Shown here one piece after another: positions 1 through 6,880 of a stretch of DNA of 10,621 nucleotides; position 1 is the first letter of the stretch; each line of letters begins with the position of its first letter. A program made the translations under genes and the position numbers. The notes under the pieces were generated by a model. That model was not told the origin of the DNA and ran no database searches. It worked only from the letters and a program-made list of their open reading frames with translations. Origin of the DNA: Discostella pseudostelligera. Its lineage: Eukaryota > Bacillariophyta > Thalassiosirophyceae > Thalassiosirales > Thalassiosiraceae. The DNA lies in assembly GCA_036940085.1 (NCBI GenBank), contig JALLBK010001425.1:1-10621 (forward strand). The letters are read 5' to 3'.

Positions 1-56
1 TGAATCTCTAGATCGGCGACGAAATCGACTCTGCCAATACTTAGCTGGCCAAGATA

Positions 57-1817
57 ATGACAATGTTGGCAGCGGCAGCAGCAGCAGCAGCAGCATCAAT
101 CGATGATGACATCTACCACTACAACGGATCAGATGTGGTTCCAAAACGCGTTCATCATGTGAGAGTTGACCCTTCGGTGACGGCAATTCCTGACGATGCA
201 TTTGCGAACTGTCGATTCTTGAGAAATATTGAATTGCCCGAGGGCCTTCAAGCGATTCGAAATGGCGCTTTCCGATGTTGTGGTAATCTTACACGGATTA
301 CAATTCCATTGACAGTAACAGAAATTGGAGAACGGACATTTCGTAGATGCATCAACCTGGAAGAAGTGATCCTTCCCGATGGACTTCAAAGATTGGGCAG
401 ATCGGCATTCAGTGATTGCTGTTCCTTGGAGACAATCTGCATTCCTCCTCTAGTCCAAACGATTGAGGAAGAGACTTTTGAGGGTTGCCACAATCTACGC
501 AATGTCATTCTATCGACAGGAGTGCGTGAAATTAATCGGGATGCATTTCAAGGATGCGAAGCATTAGTTTCATTAAACCTTCCATCATCACTTGAAGTAC
601 TCAGGAAAGGATCTTTTTCTGTGGTTGGAAAAGACATGACTACACTACCGCTCCCTGACTCAGTGAAGCGCATCGAAAGAGGTTCATTCAATGGCAATAA
701 CTTTCTGAACTTTCGTGTGCCACCACTGGTAACCAAATTTGATATGGACATCTTTCGGGGAGTTGAGTGCATAGTTTCCATCGAGCTTTCGGAAAGCGTC
801 AAACAAATTAACAGTGCCGATGATAGCATGGAATATTATCATTTGCGCAACATTGCATTTCCTGTGGGGTGCACTGTGGATGAAAGCATAATTGGCAGAT
901 GTCATCCTCTTGTCGATTTGGATGAATTGCAGGAAAGGTTCGATGGACTACCGGTTCATAAAATCTGCTACTACCACTCGTTTCATGATGCTGCGACCGT
1001 TATGAAGAATCTGAAAAGAGAAATTAGAAAGCCGAAGGCCGCCAATCATCAAGATTGTCTTGGAATGACTCCTCTTCATATTTTAGCGTGCTCCACCAAA
1101 CATGATTTGGAGATGTATCAATTACTGGTTGAAAGGTATCCTGAACATCTCATTACGAAAGACAGATGGGGGGATATTCCATTACTGTATGCATTTTGGT
1201 GTAATGCCCCGGAAGAGATAATTCATTTCTTATTGGAGAGTTACCAGGCGAACCACCCACAGTTTGAGTTCGAGTGGTACAGCATGATTTACAGGATGGT
1301 CGATGCCCTTTCACCACCATCGCCAATTCAGAACCTACTCAACACTCACCAACAATACTTCCCACAACAATCAATTGATATGACAAAGTTGGTTCTAGCA
1401 CTGGCGGAGTCTGATGTACATCAGTCAGTTTTCTACAGACGACGTATTAAAAGGGACACCTTCCGTTTCTTGCTTGAAGCTAGTGTTCTGAAGAGAGTAG
1501 ACTCATTGAAAAACAATAAATGGCGTGCAGAATTGGAGAGAGATATTGAATTGCTTCCTTCACAAGCAAATGCGGCAGAAGAGTGCACAATGGAGCTGTT
1601 TGCCAAAGTGAACTCATTTGAAGTAATAAAAGATGCCACGTCGTTGATCGAGCTTGCACTTTGGAAGGCGACTATGTCTGATCGCGGTCAAAAGAAGATG
1701 CGGACTGGCAATGATCTCAGCTACCGAAAGCAGTGTCGAGTAAATTGTGGAGCAGAGATCGTCATTAAAAATGTACTGCCGTATCTTTGGTGCAGTCCTT
1801 GTTCGAGCGGGTCTTAG
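57..1817 (+). CDS. BspA-type leucine-rich-repeat / ankyrin-like protein, copy A
   Basis: This is an intronless ORF of 586 codons with an upstream in-frame stop at 9-11. Two ATGs lie close together at 57 and 63. The second aligns with the start of the paralog at 2311 and is a good alternative. After a nine-Ala run (residues 5-13) come about ten LRR_5 repeats of about 23 residues (residues 35-252), with the pattern IxLPxxLxxIxxxAFxxCxxL. An ankyrin-like segment follows at about 330-400 (QDCLGMTPLHIL, then WGDIPLLYAFW). A helical C-terminal region at about 442-580 contains the Cys-bearing block QCRVNCGAEIVI. BspA-type LRRs mediate protein-protein contacts and are greatly expanded in diatoms. No signal peptide or membrane segment is visible, so a cytosolic or nuclear scaffold is likely, but the partner is unknown. 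Compared with copy B the tail is truncated after LPYLW and ends at a TAG inside a Ser/Glu/Asp run. The family call is firm; the role is unknown. Confidence 0.85.
   Translation: MTMLAAAAAAAAASIDDDIYHYNGSDVVPKRVHHVRVDPSVTAIPDDAFANCRFLRNIELPEGLQAIRNGAFRCCGNLTRITIPLTVTEIGERTFRRCINLEEVILPDGLQRLGRSAFSDCCSLETICIPPLVQTIEEETFEGCHNLRNVILSTGVREINRDAFQGCEALVSLNLPSSLEVLRKGSFSVVGKDMTTLPLPDSVKRIERGSFNGNNFLNFRVPPLVTKFDMDIFRGVECIVSIELSESVKQINSADDSMEYYHLRNIAFPVGCTVDESIIGRCHPLVDLDELQERFDGLPVHKICYYHSFHDAATVMKNLKREIRKPKAANHQDCLGMTPLHILACSTKHDLEMYQLLVERYPEHLITKDRWGDIPLLYAFWCNAPEEIIHFLLESYQANHPQFEFEWYSMIYRMVDALSPPSPIQNLLNTHQQYFPQQSIDMTKLVLALAESDVHQSVFYRRRIKRDTFRFLLEASVLKRVDSLKNNKWRAELERDIELLPSQANAAEECTMELFAKVNSFEVIKDATSLIELALWKATMSDRGQKKMRTGNDLSYRKQCRVNCGAEIVIKNVLPYLWCSPCSSGS
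69..95 (+). repeat. GCA trinucleotide run (poly-Ala codons)
   Basis: Nine successive Ala codons, all GCA except one GCG, lie just after the start codons of LRR copy A. Copy B has no such run at the same place, so this is a slippage expansion private to copy A. Confidence 0.8.
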
Positions 1818-2310
1818 TCTGAGTCTGATTCTGATTTTTGGATGAGGATGGTTGGTGAGAACAATATCCAACCTCGTTTTTGCACTGACATGTAGCCCTA
1901 TCGGATATTGCATAGGGGATGTCGGCGGTCAGTATTTTGCTCTTGATCATCCTCCACGATCTCAAATCTCAATTTTTTCACTAGCCATAATGCATTACCC
2001 AGAAACATCTGCACATGTTGGTTCGAGTACGAGGTCGTTGTCGTCTATTGGAAACAGTCGGATGCACGGTGGGTGGCCTCGATCGGGTGGCGGGCATGCA
2101 AATCAAAGTCAAAGTCAAAGCCAAATCCAAAGTGGTGGCCGGCCGGCAGTAGTAAAGCGATCGTCGTCGTACTAGTGTTCAATAGCGGACGAAAGAGACT
2201 TCAGCTTAGGTAGTCCTCGCTCACTGAGTAGTCTACTGACATAAGGGAATTTTCTTGGTTACCTTCAGCTTCAGACTGCCTACCAACCTGGCGCTGGAGA
2301 AATAAGTACA
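1818..2310. other. Intergenic spacer between the two LRR paralogs
   Basis: No convincing gene is seen. The first 75 bases (1818-1892) still read in the frame of copy A as an acidic tail starting SESDSDFW before a second stop at 1893-1895, so they look like former coding sequence. A degenerate hexamer run (TCAAAG/CCAAAT) lies at 2103-2132. The last 40 bases before 2311 can be aligned loosely with the bases before copy A (GACTCTGCC...GACAATG versus GACTGCC...TACAATG), so the duplication seems to include some 5' flank. Confidence 0.6.
2103..2132 (+). repeat. Hexanucleotide tandem repeat (TCAAAG)n
   Basis: Three exact TCAAAG units are followed by two variant units, CCAAAT and CCAAAG. It is a short low-complexity run in the spacer between the paralogs, with no evident function. 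Confidence 0.6.
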
Positions 2311-3636
2311 ATGTCAGTAGCGGCTTCACCACCAGGGTCACCTGGCGGCGATGATATCTACCTCTACAACGGAGTCGATGACGTTCCATACGATGTATGC
2401 CACGTGAGAGTTCTTCCCTCTGTCACAGAAATTCCCGTAGAGGCATTTAGAGGGCGTTCCGAGTTAAGTTATGTCGAGTTGCCCGAGGGCCTTCAAGTGA
2501 TCCGGGATGGCGCCTTCCAAAATTGCAGTAACCTATTGAAGATTACAATTCCATCGACAGTATCCGAAGTTGGACCATTCGATTTCCGTGGCTGCGAAAG
2601 TTTAGAGGAGATTATCCTTCCTCAGGGACTTGATATATTGGGCAGATCGGCTTTCAAGGAATGCGAATCATTGGAAAAAATCACTCTTCCTCCCCTGATA
2701 CAAATCATCGAACAATCACTTTTCATGTATTGTCATAATCTACGAACCGTCATCCTGCCAAACGAATTGCAAGAAATTGGTTACAATGCTTTCAAGGAAT
2801 GTGAAAGATTAGTTGCATTGGACCTTCCACCATCACTTAAAGTAATCAGAAGCGGATCATTCATGCGCATGGGCTTGGGAAAACTGAATGCCCCTGATTC
2901 AGTGGAGCTCATCGAAGCAAATTCATTCGTCGGCCTTATAACAAAAGTTGATATGCAAATCGTTAATCATATGGATTGCATCGTTTCCATCGAGCTTTCG
3001 GAAGTAGTAGAACAATTAAACAAGTCCAAAATGAGAATGGATTTTTTTCATTTGCGGAACATTGCACTTCCTGTAGGAAGCATTGTTGACAAAGAAATAT
3101 TGGAAGTGTGTCATGCTCTTGAAGTATCAACACGTGATATGGTGCATGATTTGCAGCACAGGTTCGATGCACTGCCAGCGCATAAGTTATGCTACTACCA
3201 CTCGTATCGAGACGCTGAAATTGTAATGAGGGATCTGAACAGAGAGATCGGCCAGTTAAGTGAAACTGCCAAACATCAGGATTGTCTCGGAATGACTCCT
3301 CTGCAAATTCTTTCATGCTCGACAAAACAGCCTGTGGAAATTTATCAGTTGCTAGTTGGGAAGTATCCTAAGTATCTGATAAAGAAGGACGCATGGGGGG
3401 ATATTCCACTACTTTATGCATTTTGGTGCAGTGCCCCGGATGAGGCCATCCAGTTCCTAGTTGATAGCTACAGGACAAACTTCCCACAGTATGGAATCGA
3501 GTGGAGAGACATGATTTTCACAATGGTCAATTCCGGTGTGTCAGTTCCACCTATTCTGAATCTGATTACCACGCAGTCATTTCCCATATCAAACTTTCGA
3601 CATGGAAGCTTTGGTTTTGGCACTAGCAGATGCTAG
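2311..3636 (+). CDS. BspA-type LRR / ankyrin-like protein, copy B, N-terminal part
   Basis: An ORF of 441 codons opens at an ATG in the context AAGTACAATG, matching the second ATG of copy A. It lacks the poly-Ala run but shares the domain order. The DDIYLYNGVDDVP lead-in (residues 14-26) comes first, then about ten 23-residue LRR_5 repeats (about 31-236). Next is the HKLCYYHSYRDAEIVM linker (about 291-306) and an ankyrin-like segment (QDCLGMTPLQIL, WGDIPLLYAFW, about 323-395). Alignment with copy A holds to PPILNLI (residues 413-419) and then breaks. The last 22 residues, ending FGTSRC, are out of frame, and the rest of the protein continues one frame over (next entry). The gene is therefore split by a net 5-nt loss relative to copy A. 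It may be a young pseudogene, a sequencing or assembly error, or a truncated protein. Confidence 0.75.
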   Translation: MSVAASPPGSPGGDDIYLYNGVDDVPYDVCHVRVLPSVTEIPVEAFRGRSELSYVELPEGLQVIRDGAFQNCSNLLKITIPSTVSEVGPFDFRGCESLEEIILPQGLDILGRSAFKECESLEKITLPPLIQIIEQSLFMYCHNLRTVILPNELQEIGYNAFKECERLVALDLPPSLKVIRSGSFMRMGLGKLNAPDSVELIEANSFVGLITKVDMQIVNHMDCIVSIELSEVVEQLNKSKMRMDFFHLRNIALPVGSIVDKEILEVCHALEVSTRDMVHDLQHRFDALPAHKLCYYHSYRDAEIVMRDLNREIGQLSETAKHQDCLGMTPLQILSCSTKQPVEIYQLLVGKYPKYLIKKDAWGDIPLLYAFWCSAPDEAIQFLVDSYRTNFPQYGIEWRDMIFTMVNSGVSVPPILNLITTQSFPISNFRHGSFGFGTSRC

Positions 3637-4201
3637 AATTGAACATATATCTGATGATGATTATTGCATCAACATTGAAACATTTGCATCCTTGCTTGAA
3701 TATAGTATTGAGAAAAGGTTGGATTCGTTGAATAACAGTGGAATGCGGGATGAGTTGATGATAGGCGTACTGAAGTTTCGTAAACCGCCTAAGGCAGCAA
3801 GAAGGCATATACAGAAGCTATACACAAAGCTGAACTCATTCGAAAATATTAAGGAGGCCATGTCGTTGCTCGAGCTTGCCATCTGGAAGGAGTCAATGGC
3901 TGATCGTTCTCACAAGAAGGTACGGACTGACAATGATCTCAGCTACCGAAATCAGTGTCGCGTAAATTGCGGCGCAGAGATTGTCATCAATAATGTACTG
4001 CCGTATCTTTGGCAACGAAAAGATCCTGCCACGCTGAGAGCAATGCTCTTTTCCCGTCCTTCGTACAGATACGATTCCGGGTCTGAGTCTGATGAAGATC
4101 CGCCGCGGTATGATTTTTTTAATTATGAGCATCTTCAACGACATGAGTCATCTTTCATCGGTGTGACCAAGCAGGATGATACTATTCTCATTTTAAGTTA
4201 A
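3602..4201 (+). CDS. BspA-type LRR / ankyrin-like protein, copy B, C-terminal part (frameshifted)
   Basis: This frame continues the paralog. It is open from 3566, and alignment with copy A resumes at 3581: FPYQTFDMEALVLALA here against FPQQSIDMTKLVLALA in copy A. The ATG at 3602 is internal to the ancestral protein and probably not a real start. The segment carries the helical C-terminal domain and the nearly invariant block QCRVNCGAEIVI-NVLPYLW. It also has a tail that copy A has lost: a basic stretch, the acidic run SGSESDEDPP, and a terminal segment ending TILILS. The last 14 bases of coding sequence overlap the 3' end of the minus-strand gene. Codon-level preservation of this segment, with no internal stop over 200 codons, suggests the frameshift is recent or an error. 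Confidence 0.6.
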   Translation: MEALVLALADARIEHISDDDYCINIETFASLLEYSIEKRLDSLNNSGMRDELMIGVLKFRKPPKAARRHIQKLYTKLNSFENIKEAMSLLELAIWKESMADRSHKKVRTDNDLSYRNQCRVNCGAEIVINNVLPYLWQRKDPATLRAMLFSRPSYRYDSGSESDEDPPRYDFFNYEHLQRHESSFIGVTKQDDTILILS

Positions 4202-5513
4202 TGTATTGCTGTTCGTCATTAGTGATATCCACATCATCTTCTTCAGCAGGAATGTTTTCGTCGTACTCTCCTTCATTATCCCGAATGTCTAAGAGCAAAC
4301 TATCCGTTATTCCATTCTCATTCAATTTCCTCAGAAATACGTCCTTGTCCAAGTATGGATAGTCACCCACCCATGCCACCGCCGCGGATGCCACCCCTTG
4401 ATTATTATCCCTACCATCGAGAGCTACTGTGTCCAAAATGAAAAAGTCAGTCATACCCGCCAACTTGTCAAACTTTCTGCTGGTACTAAGTAGCACGCCA
4501 ACCACATCCATGCCGGGTTCTATTCCCAGATAATCCTCCGACATTCGACTATGCACCTGCATTCCCCGTCCTTTATCATCTGATAACCTCAATCGCAACT
4601 TCCACGGAATCCCCGTCAAACTCTCCAACTCATCCGAGGCCATGGTATATCCATTAAATTCACTCAAATCATATTCCTCCTCACTTGTGGCCCGCACGTC
4701 GTCAACCACAGAGACATCCTCAATGCGTGCGACATAATACGCTCCGTACAATCCACGTTTATCTTCTGGTATATTATACGCTCCACCAAGATCGTGATCA
4801 GAAATTTCATCATCCATATCCATCCAAACGTCAACCAAATCTCGTCCACCCACCAACTCCCAATTTCGCTGATAGGCCTTAAACTCCGGACTTAAGATTG
4901 GCCAAAATACAAAAATAACGCCCATCAACGTGGCCAAGAATTGTCCAATCACGAAGGAGATGAAGTAGGCAAACATACTTCCCAAAAACGCAATACTCGC
5001 ACCCTCGAATAATGTATTGAAGCGTTGTTGTGGAGTTTTACCCAAATAGGTTACGTACTGATCGCCGGTGGGTGTAAGTTTACCGGAGGGTGAGGGTAAA
5101 ATGTCTTGCAGGTCATTGACTGGTATTGGAATAAGTGACATTGATAGTGGAGGTAGGGATGGAAGCGAAGTATAATACCGTTGAATAGATTTCTCTTGCT
5201 GACGTTGATATTGCCGATGATGGTGAGACAATAAATTTTGTACGGTTGTGGTGTGCTGGATTCGTTGTTGTCTATCCGGTATCAATTTCCCCCATGAAAT
5301 GATTGGTCGATGGGAAACAAAGGCGGTAAGTTGGTGGCAGCGCCAACGACGTGATGATTTATGAACTTTTGATTTTCTGTGTCGGATTACACGATGACGA
5401 TAGCGCTGCTGCTCTCGTGCTCGAACGACGACTCCTGCGCAGCAACAACAACAACAATCAGTTTGTGGGTGTGTCATCAAGAAGACGGTCAACAAAAATG
5501 CGATGCGAGCCAT
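4188..5513 (-). CDS. Predicted organelle-targeted two-helix membrane protein
   Basis: The ORF extends to an ATG at 5567, but I prefer the ATG at 5513. Its context is AAAATG and it begins directly with a signal-peptide-like MARIAFLLTVFLM. This gives 441 residues. A six-Cys run (20-25) is followed by an Arg/His/Gln-rich stretch to about 115, nearly free of acidic residues, as in transit peptides. Two close hydrophobic helices at about 170-206 form a hairpin ending FWPILSP. Then come FKAYQRNWELVGGRDLVDVW (211-230) and a soluble acidic domain with IEPGMDVVGVLLS and GDYPYLDKDVFLRKL. This layout recalls a conserved plant and cyanobacterial membrane protein of unknown function with a similar AYQRNWE ... 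DYPYL pattern, but that is memory, not a search. The plastid is the likely location. A clear diatom ASAFAP-type cleavage motif is not obvious, and SIQRYYTS (109-116) could suit mitochondrial import. No function is assigned. Confidence 0.7.
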   Translation of the reverse strand: MARIAFLLTVFLMTHPQTDCCCCCCAGVVVRAREQQRYRHRVIRHRKSKVHKSSRRWRCHQLTAFVSHRPIISWGKLIPDRQQRIQHTTTVQNLLSHHHRQYQRQQEKSIQRYYTSLPSLPPLSMSLIPIPVNDLQDILPSPSGKLTPTGDQYVTYLGKTPQQRFNTLFEGASIAFLGSMFAYFISFVIGQFLATLMGVIFVFWPILSPEFKAYQRNWELVGGRDLVDVWMDMDDEISDHDLGGAYNIPEDKRGLYGAYYVARIEDVSVVDDVRATSEEEYDLSEFNGYTMASDELESLTGIPWKLRLRLSDDKGRGMQVHSRMSEDYLGIEPGMDVVGVLLSTSRKFDKLAGMTDFFILDTVALDGRDNNQGVASAAVAWVGDYPYLDKDVFLRKLNENGITDSLLLDIRDNEGEYDENIPAEEDDVDITNDEQQYINLK

Positions 5514-6304
5514 TTTAGATTTCTGGGACGAGAAGATGATCTTAACACCTAACACCTCTCTTTTCATCGTGGTATTCAGGAGTGGGAGCTGCTACCAAAT
5601 CGACGATGGGAAATGGCTTCAATAATTGACACGTCGTCGGTATTGTTTGATTATCTAGAGAGTGAGCTGCAGCTCGCTGTGCTTTTCTATGCGGGCATCT
5701 GTTATCTGTTGTTGATGGGTGTTCCCGCCATTATTTTCAATTTTCCCGCCATTATTTTATTCTTCCCGCCGTATTTCACTTTCTTCCCGCCATTATTTTC
5801 CCTCTTCCCGCCATGCGTTGAGAAGAATTCTACAGGCAAAGGAACTAGTAAAGATACATTTCTCCAAATTTTGTATTGATTCCTTAGTGTAAAACGACCC
5901 ATTGCTTTCTCGAATTCAAATTTAAACTTCCAATTCCACTCCACAACAACAACTTCTTTCACATGCCCATCACCAGCATCAGAATCAGCATGACCGACAC
6001 CGTGATCGATACCATCGCCCATAGTGAAGCGCCATTGTACATGCTTAATCAAGCTCAATCATACCTATGCAACAATCAGCTAAAAGGAAGAAATGATGTT
6101 CGGAATCATCAAGAGCTCCCACCATATCACATTTGCTGATCTCTCTGCCACCACCACCAATAGCGTCACCAGCATCAACATGCTTCACCTTTCGCAATTA
6201 TTCCAATTACATCAAAATAATCGAACACTGCCCAAGTGATCAACAATAAAAATACTATCAACAACAACATCTATACCAACAACAATGACAACATCATCTA
6301 CATC
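5514..6304. other. Divergent intergenic region
   Basis: This region separates the minus-strand membrane-protein gene from the plus-strand gene starting at 6305, and should hold both promoters. It contains the five-copy TTCCCGCC array (5722-5812), then A/C-rich sequence with CAACAA and CATCA stretches. A 58-codon ORF at 5963-6139 starts with ATG but resembles nothing I know. From 6236 the sequence is an AAC-rich leader that reads in frame with the downstream gene but lacks an ATG until 6305. Confidence 0.6.
5722..5812 (+). promoter_or_regulatory. Five phased TTCCCGCC (E2F/DP-like) motifs
   Basis: The 8-mer TTCCCGCC occurs at 5722, 5743, 5763, 5784 and 5805, spaced 21, 20, 21 and 21 bp, which is two turns of B-DNA. 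All five cores are identical. The spacers share a degenerate ATTATTTT element in copies 1, 2 and 4, but copy 3 has drifted. E2F/DP factors bind TTTSSCGC; copy 2 matches this fully (TTTCCCGC) and the others at all but the first T. The array lies about 210 bp upstream of the minus-strand gene start and about 490 bp upstream of the plus-strand start at 6305. What is seen is the motif array; that it is a functional E2F site cluster is inference. Confidence 0.5.
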
Positions 6305-6880
6305 ATGAAGTTTTCAAACTACTGCTACCTTCAGCCGATGCCGCTGGAAAACACTTCCAGAAATTACTTCTACTGCGCGCCTCAAAGTCTTTCACCTCTG
6401 CCTCCTCAAAAGAAGAAGGTGAAATCTTGTCATGCCAACAACACAAATAATAACACTACCAAACCCGCTGCCGCTGCCGCTGCCGCTGCCGTCAACACAC
6501 CCATTGTGCCTACCTCAATTTTATCCTCTGCTGGGACTACAACTTATGCTGTTAACACGCGTCGGCACGTCCATTGGCCTGACGGTCTCGACCAGCACAT
6601 GCGGGTTGTGGAGTTTAACAAGGCCGATGCCAAATTCGCAGGCATCATTGGATCTCCCTTCGAAGGCGAATGGTACTTCAATGCGTTGGAGTATGCACCA
6701 TCCACTCCTTACAATCCACCTCTGCCTCCTCAAAAGAAGAAGGTGAACACTTATCGCACCACCAACAATAGTGCTGTCGTTGTGCCCACTATACTTTTCC
6801 CTACCGTGCCGGAGGAGGATGTGGAAGAGATGGACTGGGAGCCAATTTTGGATGAGGTATCACCACGAGACACAGCCTGA
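6305..6880 (+). CDS. Unrecognised Asn/Pro/Ala-rich protein, N-terminal part
   Basis: I start this ORF at the first ATG, 6305; the frame is open upstream but only through an AAC-rich leader without ATG. The protein is not recognised. It carries PLPPQKKKV twice (residues 31-39 and 139-147), encoded by an exact 31-bp repeat, and this looks like a proline docking motif fused to a basic nuclear-localisation-like cluster. An eight-Ala run sits at 55-62. The segment NTRRHVHWPDGLDQHMRVVEF (84-104) includes RHVHW, which fits the PP1-docking pattern [RK]-x(0,1)-[VI]-{P}-[FW]. An acidic stretch follows (PEEDVEEMDWEPILDE, 169-184). The frame stops at 6878-6880, but acidic coding potential continues one frame over, so this is probably the first part of a longer protein. 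A nuclear regulatory protein is possible; this is inference only. Confidence 0.55.
   Translation: MKFSNYCYLQPMPLENTSRNYFYCAPQSLSPLPPQKKKVKSCHANNTNNNTTKPAAAAAAAAVNTPIVPTSILSSAGTTTYAVNTRRHVHWPDGLDQHMRVVEFNKADAKFAGIIGSPFEGEWYFNALEYAPSTPYNPPLPPQKKKVNTYRTTNNSAVVVPTILFPTVPEEDVEEMDWEPILDEVSPRDTA
6393..6423 (+). repeat. 31-bp exact direct repeat, copy 1
   Basis: This 31-bp sequence is identical to 6717-6747 and lies in the same reading frame, 324 bp (108 codons) away. It encodes the core PLPPQKKKV. Identity at every third position suggests a recent copy, gene conversion, or selection on the DNA as well as the protein. Confidence 0.85.
6465..6490 (+). repeat. CCGCTG hexamer run (poly-Ala codons)
   Basis: Four CCGCTG units plus two bases encode most of an eight-Ala tract in the unrecognised protein. 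It is a typical slippage-prone coding microsatellite. Confidence 0.8.
6717..6747 (+). repeat. 31-bp exact direct repeat, copy 2
   Basis: This is the second copy of the 31-bp sequence at 6393-6423, encoding the second PLPPQKKKV. It contains GGTGAA, which could act as a splice donor at 6743; the same string in copy 1 reads through as coding. Confidence 0.85.

Noticed and set aside
1852..2175. 107-codon ORF between the LRR paralogs
   Set aside because: It starts without ATG, passes through the hexamer repeat and shows no domain.
2963..3325. 120-codon minus-strand ORF inside LRR copy B
   Set aside because: Antisense shadow of a well-supported gene; the matching region of copy A does not preserve it.
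5613..5879. 88-codon plus-strand ORF, hydrophobic, starting in a good ATG context
   Set aside because: Its second half is only the translation of the TTCCCGCC array, and the 20-bp step changes the repeat's reading phase midway. No recognisable domain; kept out although a short peptide cannot be excluded.
5702..6058. 118-codon minus-strand ORF
   Set aside because: It includes the reverse reading of the same array and low-complexity acid/Lys runs, with no similarity to anything recognised.
5963..6139. 58-codon ATG ORF upstream of the gene at 6305
   Set aside because: It is in frame with 6305 but separated from it by stops. It could be an upstream ORF, but nothing supports translation.
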